Of a stretch of DNA of 64,000 nucleotides, positions 25,100 to 37,600 are shown one piece after another. The stretch's first letter is position 1, and every line of letters starts with the position of its first letter. Below the pieces are notes generated by a model, which did no database searches, was not told where the DNA came from, and was given only the letters and a program-made list of their open reading frames with translations. The translations under genes and the position numbers were made by a program. The stretch is taken from NCBI GenBank assembly GCA_039707465.1, contig CM077644.1, forward strand, positions 101,603,875 to 101,667,874, written 5' to 3'. Origin of the DNA: Rhabdophis nuchalis. Lineage: Eukaryota > Chordata > Lepidosauria > Squamata > Natricidae.

Positions 25100-25318
25100 T
25101 ATGCATTAGAAACCAAAAAATTCTAACTTTTTCACATCTCCACCAAAGTTGATAAAAAGGCCTTTCTTGTTCACATTTCCAACATAAATATGAAGTGCCA
25201 TTATATATTCTAGAAAATTTATCTGGTGACATATACCAATATTTTATTAAAAAACCTTTTAAGATTGTGGCATAGTATAAATTACAATCTTTCAAGCACT
25301 TATTTTCCTTTGTTCCAT
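25100..25318 (-). mobile_element. L1 LINE fragment (ORF2 C-terminal zinc-knuckle region)
   Basis: The minus-strand frame reads WYMSPDKFSRIY, then CWKCEQERPFYQLWW, with CEKVRIFW after it. This is the cysteine pattern and WW..C...FW signature near the end of L1 ORF2. The frame breaks where the L2-type tail is inserted. A partial 'tacaggaatccttgatttag' MITE follows at 25321-25440. Confidence 0.7.
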
Positions 25319-25799
25319 CTGTACAGGAATCCTTGATTTAGGACCATAATTGAGCCAAAAATTTATTTGCTATCTAAGGCAGTTATTAACTGAGTTTTGC
25401 CTCATTTTATGATCTTTGTTCTGATTAGACAAGCTTTTCTCAACAGGGTCCATTCAAGAGAGATTGCCGGTTGTAGGGTTAGGGTTAGGATTAATCCTAA
25501 TTAAAACTATAGTTGTGTGATACTTAATCAAGATTGATGTGGATGTATAATTGATTTAAAAGAATTTCAATGGTTTGTAGCAGGGATATTTACTTACCTT
25601 TCCTATTGGTTTGCAAATTTGAACGCATGTACACGCTTACTTGCTTCACTTGCATACACCACCTTTGTACATGTGCTAAGCCTTCTGCACATGCACTTTT
25701 TGCTTAAAAAAGGGCCTAAATGGGATGCCATAGAGCTGAGGTTGGTGGGCAGGGCCACTTGCAATTTCCGCTACTGGTTTAGGTGAACCAGTGAGCAAT

Positions 25800-26035
25800 G
25801 GGTGGAAACTAATCAAGAAGCGAAGCAACTTAGTATTGAGGAGAAATTTCCTGACAGTTAGAACAATTAATCAGTGGAACAGCTTGCCTCCAGAAGTTGT
25901 GAATGCCCCAAAACTGGAAGTCTTTAAGAAGACGTTGGATAGCCATTTGTCTGAAAAAGTATAGGATTTCCTGCCTAGGCAGGGGGTTGGACTAGAAAAC
26001 TTCCAAGGTCCCTTCCAACTCTGCTATTGTATTGT
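25800..26035 (+). mobile_element. CR1 LINE 3' end
   Basis: The sequence gives the classical CR1 end, including 'gtggaacagcttgcctccag', tttaagaagacgttggat and 'ggttggactagaaaacttcc', then aaggtcccttccaactctg. It runs directly into the ATTGT microsatellite. Confidence 0.85.
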
Positions 26036-26114
26036 ATTGTATTGTATTGTATTGTATTGTATTGTATTGTATTGTATTGTATTGTATTGTATTGTATTGT
26101 ATTGTATTGTATTG
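26026..26114. repeat. (ATTGT)17 pentanucleotide array
   Basis: Seventeen perfect copies plus attg, seeded at the 3' terminus of a CR1 element. The perfect units suggest recent expansion. Confidence 0.95.
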
Positions 26115-26845
26115 GTCTGAACCAATGGAATACCACCTCTGGTTTGTAGCATGTAGAAGAGGAAAGATAACTCTCATTTTCTGATTGTCATGCTGTTGTG
26201 TATAACAATCAGATTTTTAAAGATAGGACTTTTGTTGGATTAAAAATAATTTTTATTGTATGGAAGATGGGATGATGAGGAAACCCCCATGATCCAAAGA
26301 CCCTACATACCTATTCTAGACAGTTGTCTGTTGAATTTTTTTTAATCTACCTTTATTATTTTTATAACTCAAGGAGGCCAAATATTTAACATTCCTTCCT
26401 TCTCCCATATTCCCAATAATGCCACCCTGTGAGGTAAGTAGAGCTAAGAGAAATGGACCGGCCCAAAGATATCAAGCCAGTTTCGTGCTTAAGGCAGGAC
26501 TAGAACTCACAGTCTCCACAGTCTGGTTTCTAACTTGGTGCCTTAATCACTAGATTAAACTAGGTCTCTTATTTCTTGCTTCCTACTAGACCCATTCCTC
26601 ATTTAGTGACCACAATCCATTTCATTGACTTTATCATTAAGTGAAATAATTACTGAGCAATTCAGGATAGTTTGTATGGAATTTCAGTTGAGGAAGGAGT
26701 GTTTATTAGTCACTGCCAATATTTCATTTTTTTTCAATGAAATATTTGTTTACATAGACTATTCTGTACAGAATAGGTGCTTTCTTGTGGTTTATGCCTG
26801 AACCAAAACATTGGTGTCTGTTTAGTCCAGAGATGGATGAAAACA

Positions 26846-27439
26846 TACCATATTTTTTGCATTATGAGACGCACTCCCCCCCAAAAAAGTGGGGGGGGAA
26901 ATGTCTGTGCGTCTTATAGAGCGAATATTAATGTGGGAAGGGGGCTTGGTGCAGCAGCGGTATTTGGCACTGTCATCGCTGCCATCACTTGCTGCCACCA
27001 GGGAACATTGGAGACTTTGCTGCCGAACAGCTGATCAGTGGTTGGATTGGCCTCCTGGAATACCGACGATCAGCTATTCTTGGCATTGGCGGCAGCAATT
27101 CCTGCTGCCTAGAACAGCTGATAGGCGGTATTCCAGGAGGCTGAGCCAACCACGAATCAGCTGTTTGGCAGCGAAGGCTCCAGTATTTCCCCATGGCAAT
27201 GGCAGCTCAGCTCAGTTGATCAGTGGTGGGTGCCATGGAGTGGAGCCCTGACAAGCCACATGCTGGGACTGTGATAACATGCTGAAACTGACCAGACTGT
27301 TTGCTGTTTGCTGCAAGGACGCTAGCCAGATCAATACTGGATGGATGCTGAGAGGCAGAGGCAGATTTTTTTTTCTTGTTTTCCTCCTCTATAAAGCGTC
27401 TTATGGTCCGGTACGTCTTATAGTGCAAAAAATACGGTA
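26846..27439. mobile_element. TIR DNA element, family B copy 1
   Basis: The ends are accatattttttgcattatg and cttatagtgcaaaaaatacggta, inverted and bounded by TA. The second motif is 'aatgtctgtgcgtcttatag' near the left and agcgtcttatggtcc near the right. The ends resemble those of family A but the interior is unrelated. It contains a large inverted repeat centred near 27097. No transposase was seen. Confidence 0.8.
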
Positions 27440-28543
27440 CTTCCAAACAAGTGGTAAAGAACCAATGGATACTGTTTGGAGTGTTTCCAGTAATCATAGC
27501 AGAAGTAGTGTAGCCTCCTGTATTATTGGGATATTGGAGAGATGTTGTGTTCTGTATGGCCTCAGCCTGTACCCTTCCCTTCTTTTGCTATTTGGACATT
27601 AGTAGTAGCAGCTGAGAGGGAGGGAGGGAAGGAAAATTCATGGGCAGGCTGGCTAGAGAAAAATATTTTACTAGGAACTTCTTTTTCTACTGAGTAACAA
27701 ATGAACAGACCCTTTAGAAGGGCAATGGCAGATGACAGACAGTTTCATTTGTACTGGCCATGATCAGTGAAATCATACTCAACATCTGTAGATTTTGTTT
27801 TGGCCAAAAGATAGAAAAACAAAACCATTCCAAGTTCAATGGAATTTCCAGAAATCACAGTATTTGTTTCTTGGTTGAAATAAATTTTCCATTTTGTATA
27901 CAATTCTAGTGGAAATATGTGAAAAGAATATGATATTGAGTCCTCATTATGATATTTTTCTACCACTGTAGTTTCCTTTCAGCAATTTATTAGGATAAAA
28001 TGCAAAACTAAATATAAAATAAAAAAACAGTTTCGCTACAATTTTTCCAAATAAAGTTTTAAACCGTTTTCCTAGAACAAAAGAGAACATAGTTCTATGA
28101 CCAATCTCTTTAAATTATTACTTTATAACTAATCTGTAAAGTACTGTTCAGCATGTGTTAAATTTGCCTATAGGTGTGAGAGAAAGGTTTGCTTTGTAAG
28201 CTTTGTTTATACAAGAATTTCATATGTTGTAGTTTCACTAAGCATTGCCATCTTATTTTTTAGAAAAGTAATTTGATACCATACAAATGAAATTGAAAAC
28301 AGCATTTTCTACTTTCATTGCAGAAATACAACTGATATACACAGATTGTAACATGACTTATGAATATATAAGTGATATCTGATAAGAACCTCCTTTTCTA
28401 ATCAAGGAAGAATACTGCAACAAGAATTTGAATTTTATTAATTCCAAGTCTTGAATAACGTATTGGGACATTGTTATGAGAATATTTTTTCATTCCTTGG
28501 TGATTTTTCTACATGCTGCCTAGTTGATAATAAATTCCTTCAG

Positions 28544-28613
28544 AATGTGAATTGATGGAAGAAGATGTTTTGTTAAACATGTGTGAAGATAATTCGTTTC
28601 ATGTTCGTTACAG
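28544..28613 (+). CDS. GPSM2: GPSM2 start-codon exon
   Basis: The acceptor is ttccttcag at 28537-28543 and the donor is TACAG|gtaggc at 28613/28614. The ATG at 28555 gives MEEDVLLNMCEDNSFHVRYR, with the last arginine split into the next exon. It is chosen over a start in the next exon because the upstream residues resemble vertebrate LGN (EDxSFHVRY) and the phase fits. Eleven bases of 5' UTR are in this exon. They contain ATGTGA at 28545-28550, a start codon directly followed by a stop. Confidence 0.92.
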
Positions 28614-31600
28614 GTAGGCATATATACTAATTTTTAATACATTGAAAAATTAACTTAAGGCTTGCATCTGAATGCTTACTTTAATTATTCACAATACTTC
28701 AGTAGCTCAATTTATGGATGATTAGTTATCCTATTATATGCATTTTAATTGCAAAATTAGAGTTCATCCATGATTGACCTTTTCCATATGCTTGTAACAT
28801 CTGTTACAAGAGCATTGTAACAAATGCTCTTTTTCTTTAATGTTTCAAATTTTGCTTGAAGCTTCCTTATTTTTACCTGTGCTGAGTCAAGCTATGGAGC
28901 CACATATGTGAGAAATGGTGTTTAACAGGTGTACTTGGTACATTGTTTTAAGAGTAATTTAATGTGAAAGGTAGTTTGTTTTCATTGCCCATCCCTGTTT
29001 GTTCATGTAGGATAAAATGAATCTTGTGTTTGTAGCACTATCATTTGAATCTATTTTTCTAAAAACACCTGTAGACTTTTGCCAAAGTTACTAAGATAAA
29101 TCCGCGATAGTGAGTTTCCACATATGGATTTGATTTATTTGCTGCAACCTCTTCTCGCATTTTTCTGGGCTGAAGCTAATATTAGTTTAGTTGAAAACCA
29201 CTGGAATTTTCACCTTTTATGCTTTTAGTCACTAAATGAATCATATCTATTCTTTTATTATTCATATGATCTTTGTTTCTGTATGTTTTTATTGTGTTTA
29301 TTGTCTTCTAAAACAACAGTGATGGTGCTAAAAAATATGTGCAGTGTTTTTATCCAGAACCAAAAATATGGTTTGCATCAGGCATAGTAATGCATTCCTT
29401 GCTGACAAGAGTTTCCTTAAAGAAGCTGCATGTTCTCCTGGGCTGTTATGGAGCCATACAATTGAAGGAAAGTGCAAGTTTATATTTAAGGAGATCCAGA
29501 TAGCTCTTCCATAGCAATGCCAAAGAATGTAAAAGACTTTATTTTTTAAACAAAGCAAAGAGCAATCTGAGAGAAATACTTATGATACCTAGATAAGTTT
29601 TGGGTAGTGATCCAATAGAAAGAACAAGAAGATTCCAATTTCTTTTGTCACACTCTATTTCCAAAACAGAATATTTTTTATTTCTTGTTTCATCAGGAGC
29701 ACTATCTTCCCAGATAGGAAGATGGAAAATATTAATAGCAAGCATACATACATACATACATATTTAATGTAGGAATATATACTTTGTTTCTTGTGCTTCA
29801 TCATCACACTTGAACCTGCTGTACCTGTTCACTATAATAAAGAGCCCCTGGCTTGGTAACAAAACTTGTTTGGTTTTGTTTCTCAAAACTATGTTTAAAT
29901 GATTATTGAATAACACCAGCTTGCTTGGTTTAAATGATTATTGAATGATACTTTTTGCAATCTAATAGAAATTACAGCATTTCCAAATAAAATGGACTAA
30001 AGCTTGAGAAGAATTAAAATATTGACAATATTATTTTTAAAAAGCAGGATAAATTATTGAATGACATATGTACATAAATACAGGAAATGATATGCAAGTA
30101 TCTCAGTAAAACATGTTGATTGTTTAGATGCAAAACCAAGCATCTTAAGCAACAATCTGGTGCAAATATTTACATTGCATCCATATCAATATACCTAGAA
30201 TCCAAAACAAGGCTGCAGTGTGATAAATTGATGCTTGTCTTGTTTATAAATAAATGGAGAAAAGTTTTTAAAGTACCATAATCACCTGTCTGGGCAGGGC
30301 TTCAGATTTAAATAAATTCAAAGACTGAACACTTTGATAGCTCTACTAAAAACCTTTTTAAGGGATGATATTCAGTTGTATAAGGCAGCTTTGCAGTCCC
30401 AGGAAAAGACAATGTTTTAAAGAAATGCAGTCCTGTACTATATTTGTACTTTCAAACCCAAAATACTGCAGAGCTTTATCATTCATTACCTAAATTATAT
30501 TATTTATTGAGTACTTGGTTATATAATAATTGTTCTATAACAATTATATATGATAATTGTTCTGGAAAAGACAGAGTAGTAAGTTTTTTTCATAGATACA
30601 TAAGGCTAGAGGGAGTCATTTAGATAAAAGTCCAATCTCTTATTTTGTGCAGTAATTCCGATTACCATATTTTTTGGAGTATAAGACGCACCGGACTATA
30701 AGACGTACCAAGGTTTTGAAGAGGCAAATTACAAAAAAAAAGTAGGTAGGTAGATAGAGGGATAGAGAGGGAGAGAAAGAAAGAGAAATACAGTATGTAG
30801 GTAGGTAGAGAGAGTAGGTAGGTAGATAAAGGGGTAGAAAGAGAGAAATAGAGAGATATACAGTAGGTAGGTAGGGAGAGAGTGTGTGTGTAGGTAGGGA
30901 GAGGGAGAGAGAGAGTGTGTGTGTAGATAGGTAGGTAGAAGGATATAAAGAGAAATAGAAAAAGAAATACAGTAGGTAGGGAGGGAGAGAGAGAGTGTGT
31001 GTGTAGGTAGGAAGGTAAAGAGGTGGAGAGAGAGAAATACAGTAGGTATGTAGGGAGAAAGAGTGTGTAGATAGGTAGGTAGAGGGATAGAGAGAAATAG
31101 AGAGAGAAATACAGTAGGGAGGAAGGGAGAGTGAGAGTGTTTGTAGGTAGGTAGATAAAGGAATAGAGAGAATAGAGAGAGAGAGAGAAATACAGTACTG
31201 TAGATAGGTAGGGAAAGAGAGGGTAGGTGGGTAGATAAAGGAATAGAGAGAGAGAGAAATAGAGAGAGAGAGAAATAGAGAGAGAGAAATACAGTAGGTA
31301 GGGAGAGAGAGAATGTGTGTAGGTAGGTAGGTAGATAAAGGAATAGAGAGAGAGAAAAATATAGATAAGAGAAATATAGTAGGGAGGTAGGGAGAGAGAG
31401 AGAGAGTGTGTGTGTATATGTAGGTAGGTAGAAGGATAGAAAGAGAAATAGAGAAATACAGTAGGGAGAGAGAGAGAGAGAGAGCAGGTAGGTAGGTTGA
31501 TGTTTCCAGGTGTATTTATCCATATCCTGGAGAAGAAAATCGCTGACAAACCTTAAGATTTTGTTTCTCCTGGCACAGAAACAGTTAAAGAGCCTTCCAA

Positions 31601-34600
31601 AAGAGCTTTCCGAAAGTGTTTTTGCCCTCTGCAAACCTCCCCAAAACTGCTAGTTTTTCCGCGAAAATAGGGTTGTTTTTCTTCAAATAAAAAGCATGAC
31701 TAGCCTTGGGGGTCTTGCAGAGTGCTCCTGGGGTGTGTGTGTGAAAAATGAGCAAAAATCCGGCTCATTTATCATGAAAATGGACTATTTTTGTGTCAAA
31801 TAAATTGCATGCATAGCCTTATGGAGGCTTATAGAGTGCTGCTGGGAGCTGGGTGGGGGCAAAAACAACCCGATTTAGGCTAATTTCTGCCCTCCACAGT
31901 CCTCAGGAGCTTTCTGGAAGCCTCCATAAGGCTAGGCACAGCCATTTTGGTGAAGGGGGTGGTGTTTCGGGAGGCAAAAAATGCTGTATTCGATGTATGC
32001 GACGCACCCAGATTTTCAGCCTCTTTTTAGAGGAAAAATTACAAATGTGTATCCAAACCTACTTACATGCACTCGCAAAGGATGAAAATTGGCTCAAATT
32101 GTTACAATGGTTGGACTTTGGTCCTAACATTCAAATAATTTTGTTTTTCTTTAGCTTAAATATGTTATTCCTTGTCTTAAAATCTAAAATGATGGGGGAC
32201 AATTTGGCCTTCTGTGTGACATTTTTTAAGGTACTGCACCTGCTCCCCCCTCCTTCTCTCTCGCTCTCGCTCTCTCCAAAACTTTAAAAAGTTCTTTCTT
32301 AGTTTCCAGGCTTAGAAAAGTTTTCATTTTTTGTTTCAAATTTATTGCACTTTACCTGAGTCCTCCTTAAAATTAGGAATATTAATACAAAAATTAATAC
32401 AATGAAAATTACAATTTCCTTCTTTGCTACTGTATTGCACAGCTATTTTTAAAAACATTTGTGTGTACATTTTTGTATTTGTATACACACACAAATATAT
32501 ACACATATAGTACATATATACATACCCGTAAGCCAAAAATGAATTAGTGGTAAGAGGGGATTAAACCATTTATTGTATCATTAATAGGATTGTACCTTTT
32601 AGGTATGGGGTGGAATATATTTAATTTTAATTAGATGTGACATTTAACATAAGGTGCCCGGAGAGAACCTCTCTGGAGAGGATAGGATTAGTTGACATCA
32701 CCCTTCTACGGGGTTAAATCTTTCATTATTGCAATTATAACAGTGCTGTAGTCAATTTTGTTATATCATTTTAATAAAATGGAAGAAAATACCTGTTGGC
32801 TGTTTTTGAGAAATGCTATAGGTATGTTATAGGTAGGCAAACTGGGACACTTCAGGGGCAAAATATAAATTTTACTTTCCCTGCACAAGCTAAGAATGTC
32901 TGTCATATCGATGTGCTTAGGTTGCGGAATGTCGAAAACTAAGAGGTATAGTATTCTTTCAGTAATTTCATTTTATATGTGATCTCTAATTGTGATTTTA
33001 TCAAAAAATCTATATTAAAATCCTGAGGAAATAGAAATCATTCAGAATGATTTTTTTCCCTACAAGTGAGCATTTGAAACAAAGTTTATATGTATATTAT
33101 ATATGCCCTAATTTCTCAGTTATGTATGACTTACTTATAGCTTTTCCAAAATATAATAGCTTTTTCTTTAAATGATTGTGCTAGTTGTATGTGTATATTT
33201 GTCATCTTTAATTTCACATGCTTTTTGTATTACACTAAAGTAGAAATAGTAGCTTTATACACTATTTGATCTGTTTCATGGTGGTTAAAAAAATAAAAGG
33301 CAGTTTAAGATTGAAAAATATTAACATAGTTATGGTATTTCTTTGCACATTAAATAGTTGATATGAAAGATTATTTTTATAAAAGTTCATTGGGCATTAG
33401 GAAAATAGTAGGAAGCAATGATTATCTTATTCAGAATATCTGCATGATAATTACATGCTATATTATACAATGTGATAATTACTCTTTTAATTGTTTCTTA
33501 AAAAAAAGATATGGTTGGTGACACAGTCAGGCAGATGCTGGCATTTTTATTGCAAGTAGAAAGATGGTTGAAGAGGAGCTTTAATGGACCCTATGCATGG
33601 TGCAGTCTAGCTCTAAAAGTTGCTTAAGTACTACCATTTCTCCTAGATTTTTAATTCTGCTCAAATTTGCTTATAATCCTATATAGTGTTTCAAGCCAGG
33701 CAAAGAGGAGAATGGAGACCAGGAAAATAGGAAACAAGAAAGCCCCTTATATGCCATTATTACAGGTAGTTCTTGATTACAACGGCCATTGGGATTGAAA
33801 TTTGCATTGCTTAGCAATGCAGTCATAGACTGTGAGATCATGTGACTACTCTAATTAATGAGTGACAGCGATCCCAGCAGTCCTGGTTGTTATTGTAGTC
33901 CCAGGACTGCAAAGGTTGTTAAATGGGAAGAGGCAGGAGTGTCATGCCAGTGGGTGTGTAAAGAGTCACTCTTAGAAGGTACTCCAAAGAATGGGCGGGT
34001 GCCATGGAATGGTAGGCTGCAGTGGATAGAGGCTATGGAGTGTTGCGTGGGCAAAAAAGCAGGAGCGAGAGCACTTTCCTGCCAGCTTCCCTACCCTTTC
34101 TGGTAGATTTGAAGATCAGTGTCTAGAAAAATTTCCTGCTTGTGAGAAGCTCCAGGGAACGAAAGAAATCATCCTCATATAACTGTAAGGCATAGAATTT
34201 CAAGGACTGGTTATAAATACCACTCATTCACCACTATCTTTGACTGGTTGCTGAACAATTGGTCATTACTTGAGGGCTACCTGTACTGCTATTGTTAACA
34301 GAATGCTGCATTACAGTATTCCACCAGCACACCTGCCCTCTCATTAGTTACTACCCACTGCCAATACCCAATTTCCTTCCTCCTTTTCTAACTGAGACTA
34401 ATAAGAATGTATTTTAAACTTGTGATGCAAAAATTAATGCTTCAATAAATACTTGAAATTCAATAAATATTTGAAATAAATTAATGTTTCTATTTTGCTT
34501 CAATGACTGCTACAACAAATAATGATTATTTTAAAACACAAATTTTGTTATGTTTCATATTTATAGAATGGAAGCATCATGCCTGGAGCTTGCCTTGGAA

Positions 34601-37600
34601 GGGGAGCGTTTATGTAAAGCAGGGGATTGTCAAGCTGGGGTATCTTTCTTTGAAGCAGCAGTGCAGGTTGGAACAGAAGACTTAAAAACACTCAGTGCTA
34701 TTTATAGCCAGTTAGGCAATGCCTATTTCTACTTGCATGAATACGCAAAGGCTTTGGAATATCATCATCATGATTTAACTCTTGCAAGGTAAATTCAGAT
34801 TTTGGTATCTTTATGTCAGCCCTTCAAGATAGGCCAGTTCAAGAAACAATCACAGCAGTAGTTTATTGTAGTAAAATGAAATGACAAACTCTGGAAAGCC
34901 TTTTCCTGTCTTACACTAAATATAGTCAAGGTGGGGTTATTTTGATTTTCTTTCTTACACATCCTTCCATTTTAGGACTTTGTAACTTCTTCTCCAAGCC
35001 AACCTTAATACTCATTGTTTCTTCCTCCCATAATAATAGCCTCATATTTTTTCCAACCACTATAAAGTTATTTATACTTTATCCAGATATTATCACTTTT
35101 TGTGATAATGATTAAAAAATTGTTCAATTAAATATTGCCCAAAATTGCTCCATTTCATATGACTTAGCTGTTGGCTAGGGCAGATTATTTTAGCCATGTA
35201 ATTGAAATTTGTTATGAGGAACCACTCATAATAATAGATAGGAAAGTTTTATCCTTCAGGAGAACGATGTGTAATTTATCTTAAACATTATATTATATTC
35301 ACAAGAAATGACATCCAGGAATTAAACCCTTAGAATAATATTACATTACCTTTAAAATATAGTTTACACTATATAATTGGGTATCTGATCCTCTGACTTC
35401 TAAAATATACTAGATATATTTTATCTGAAACATAATATATCCATGGTATAATGTTATGCTTATAAGTGTGAAGTACAGTTTAGCCAAACATATAAAATAT
35501 GTCCAAACACATTCATTGGCACTCATGTGTATATGGAATATATTCTTTCCCCAATATGGATCACAAGGTGTTATTTTACCCTTTTTTCAAATGATTATAC
35601 ATTAGTTGGGAATACTGGTAGATTTGAAGATCTGTGTGAGAAAAAGTGAACTAGAAAAAATAAATAATGATTATAATGAGTTAAGATAATTAAGATGGGG
35701 GTAAAATGTTAAGTATAATAAGCATATAGTTGCTGGCACTTTATTAAATTTGCTGCCAAGTTTAATAAAAAATGTTTCTGCTACTCAAGATTGAGCTGAC
35801 TTTAACAGAAAAGCAGGACTGACTAAATGTTCAATTTTCAGAACAATCGGGGATCAACTAGGAGAAGCTAAAGCTAGTGGCAACTTGGGAAATACTTTAA
35901 AGGTCCTTGGGAATTTTGAAGAAGCAATTGTTTGCTGTCAGAGGCACCTTGATATATCGAGAGATCTTGGGGATAAGGTAAGAAAAATCACTACAGTCAA
36001 TATTGAAAGAAAAAACACAGTGTGTATTCTTTGAATCCTGTTACAAGATGAACCTGATATCAGCAATAGAAGAACGCTGTTTTGATAAAGTTCTTCAAGC
36101 TTATTAGTTGGTTGCGATGGTATCTTTAGCTGTTGTCTCCCTGACCCAACTAAAAAAGAAAAAAAATGGAAGATATTCTTACTATCTTTCTTCCTGCAGT
36201 AGTATTGTGGAGATCAAAAAATATCAATAGGCTTTGGAGAAAATATTGTTCTGTGACATAATACAAAACTTATAAATATGTAAGATGTGAATAGAGGATA
36301 GTGTGAGGATAGTATATAAATCCCTACAAGTAGTCCTTGACTTAAAACCCCAGTTGAATCAAACATTTCCTTTCTAAGCAAGAGTATTATTAAGTGACTT
36401 TTGCCCATTTTATGACTTTTCTTGCCACAGTTGTTAGAAACGTACCTTGTTTCCCTGAAAATAAGACCTCCCTAGATAATAAGCTCAATTGGGCTTTTGA
36501 GCGCATGCGCTAAAATAAGCCCTTCCCTGAAAATAAGTCCTCCCTGAAAATATTGCAACATAGCAGCAGCCATGAGATGACCACGCTCCCTGCATCCTGC
36601 ACCTCAAAAATAATAAGGCCTCCCCAAAAATAAGACCATGTGTTTATTTCAGGGCTCAAAAGAAAATAAGTCCCTGTCTTATTTTCAGGGAAACACGGTA
36701 ATTGTTAAGAGAATCTAACTTCCCCATTAACTTAGTTTGTCAGAAGATAGCAAAAGGTGGATTACATGACCACCTGATTTCTCACAGGAAATAGGAGATT
36801 TTTCTGTTCAATTAAGTGAGTAGTTATATAGCATAAGAACCTTTAAGAAAATATTTTATTTGTATTTATAGGTTGGAGAAGCAAGAGCTTTGTATAATCT
36901 TGGAAACGTGTATCACTCCAAAGGTAAAAGTGTTGCCTGTGCAGGTACCCATGATCCAGGGGAATTTCCAGATGATGTTAAAACTGCCTTGAGGAAAGCT
37001 GCAGATTATTATCAGTAAGAAAAGTTTTAGTAGTGGATTAATGTTTCAAGGTGGATACAGTTTTTAACCATCCTTTTTATAATACATCAAAATGCGTTAT
37101 TTTAATTCTTTTAAAGCCACTTTTAATTTTGCGATGTTAAGGCATAAAAATTGGAAGAGATAAAATTTAGATAAAACTGAGTATAATTTAAAATTTCAAC
37201 TCTTTCTTCTGTAGTAGCAACTTACCATATTTTTTAGAGTATAAGATGCACTCCCGCCCCCCCCCCCCAAATGTGGGTGGAAATGTCTGTGCATCTTATA
37301 CAGCGAATATTGTGGCGGAGGAGGGGTTGTTAGGGCGACGATCAGCTGTTCTAAAATGGGCTGTGATGGTGACTAGGCCACGGTTGTGGTGAACGGGCTA
37401 TGGTGGCGGCAAACAAGCCATGGCGGCAAACAGGCCAAATGAATACGGGATGAATGCTGGGAGGCAGATTTTTTTTTTCTTGTTTTCCTCCCCAAGAGCT
37501 AGATGCATCTTATAGTCTGGAGCATCTTATAGTCCAAAAAATACAGTAAATAAGATTAATGCCTAAGAAGGAAAAGTAAGAACTATTAGATAGCAGCCAT

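Noticed and set aside
30662..31634. Open frames of about 300 codons with repeated YLSTVFLSLS peptides (also at 3512-4361, 43364-44100 and 62099-62737)
   Set aside because: They run through the GTAG/GATA/GAGA core of family A elements, where the lack of stops follows from the repeat units. No domain, start context or splice support.
34503..34685. A GPSM2 start codon within the exon at 34567 (MEASCLEL...)
   Set aside because: An upstream exon at 28544-28613 supplies MEEDVLLNMCEDNSFHVRYR in phase with good splice sites, as in other vertebrates. The internal methionine could still serve as an alternative start.
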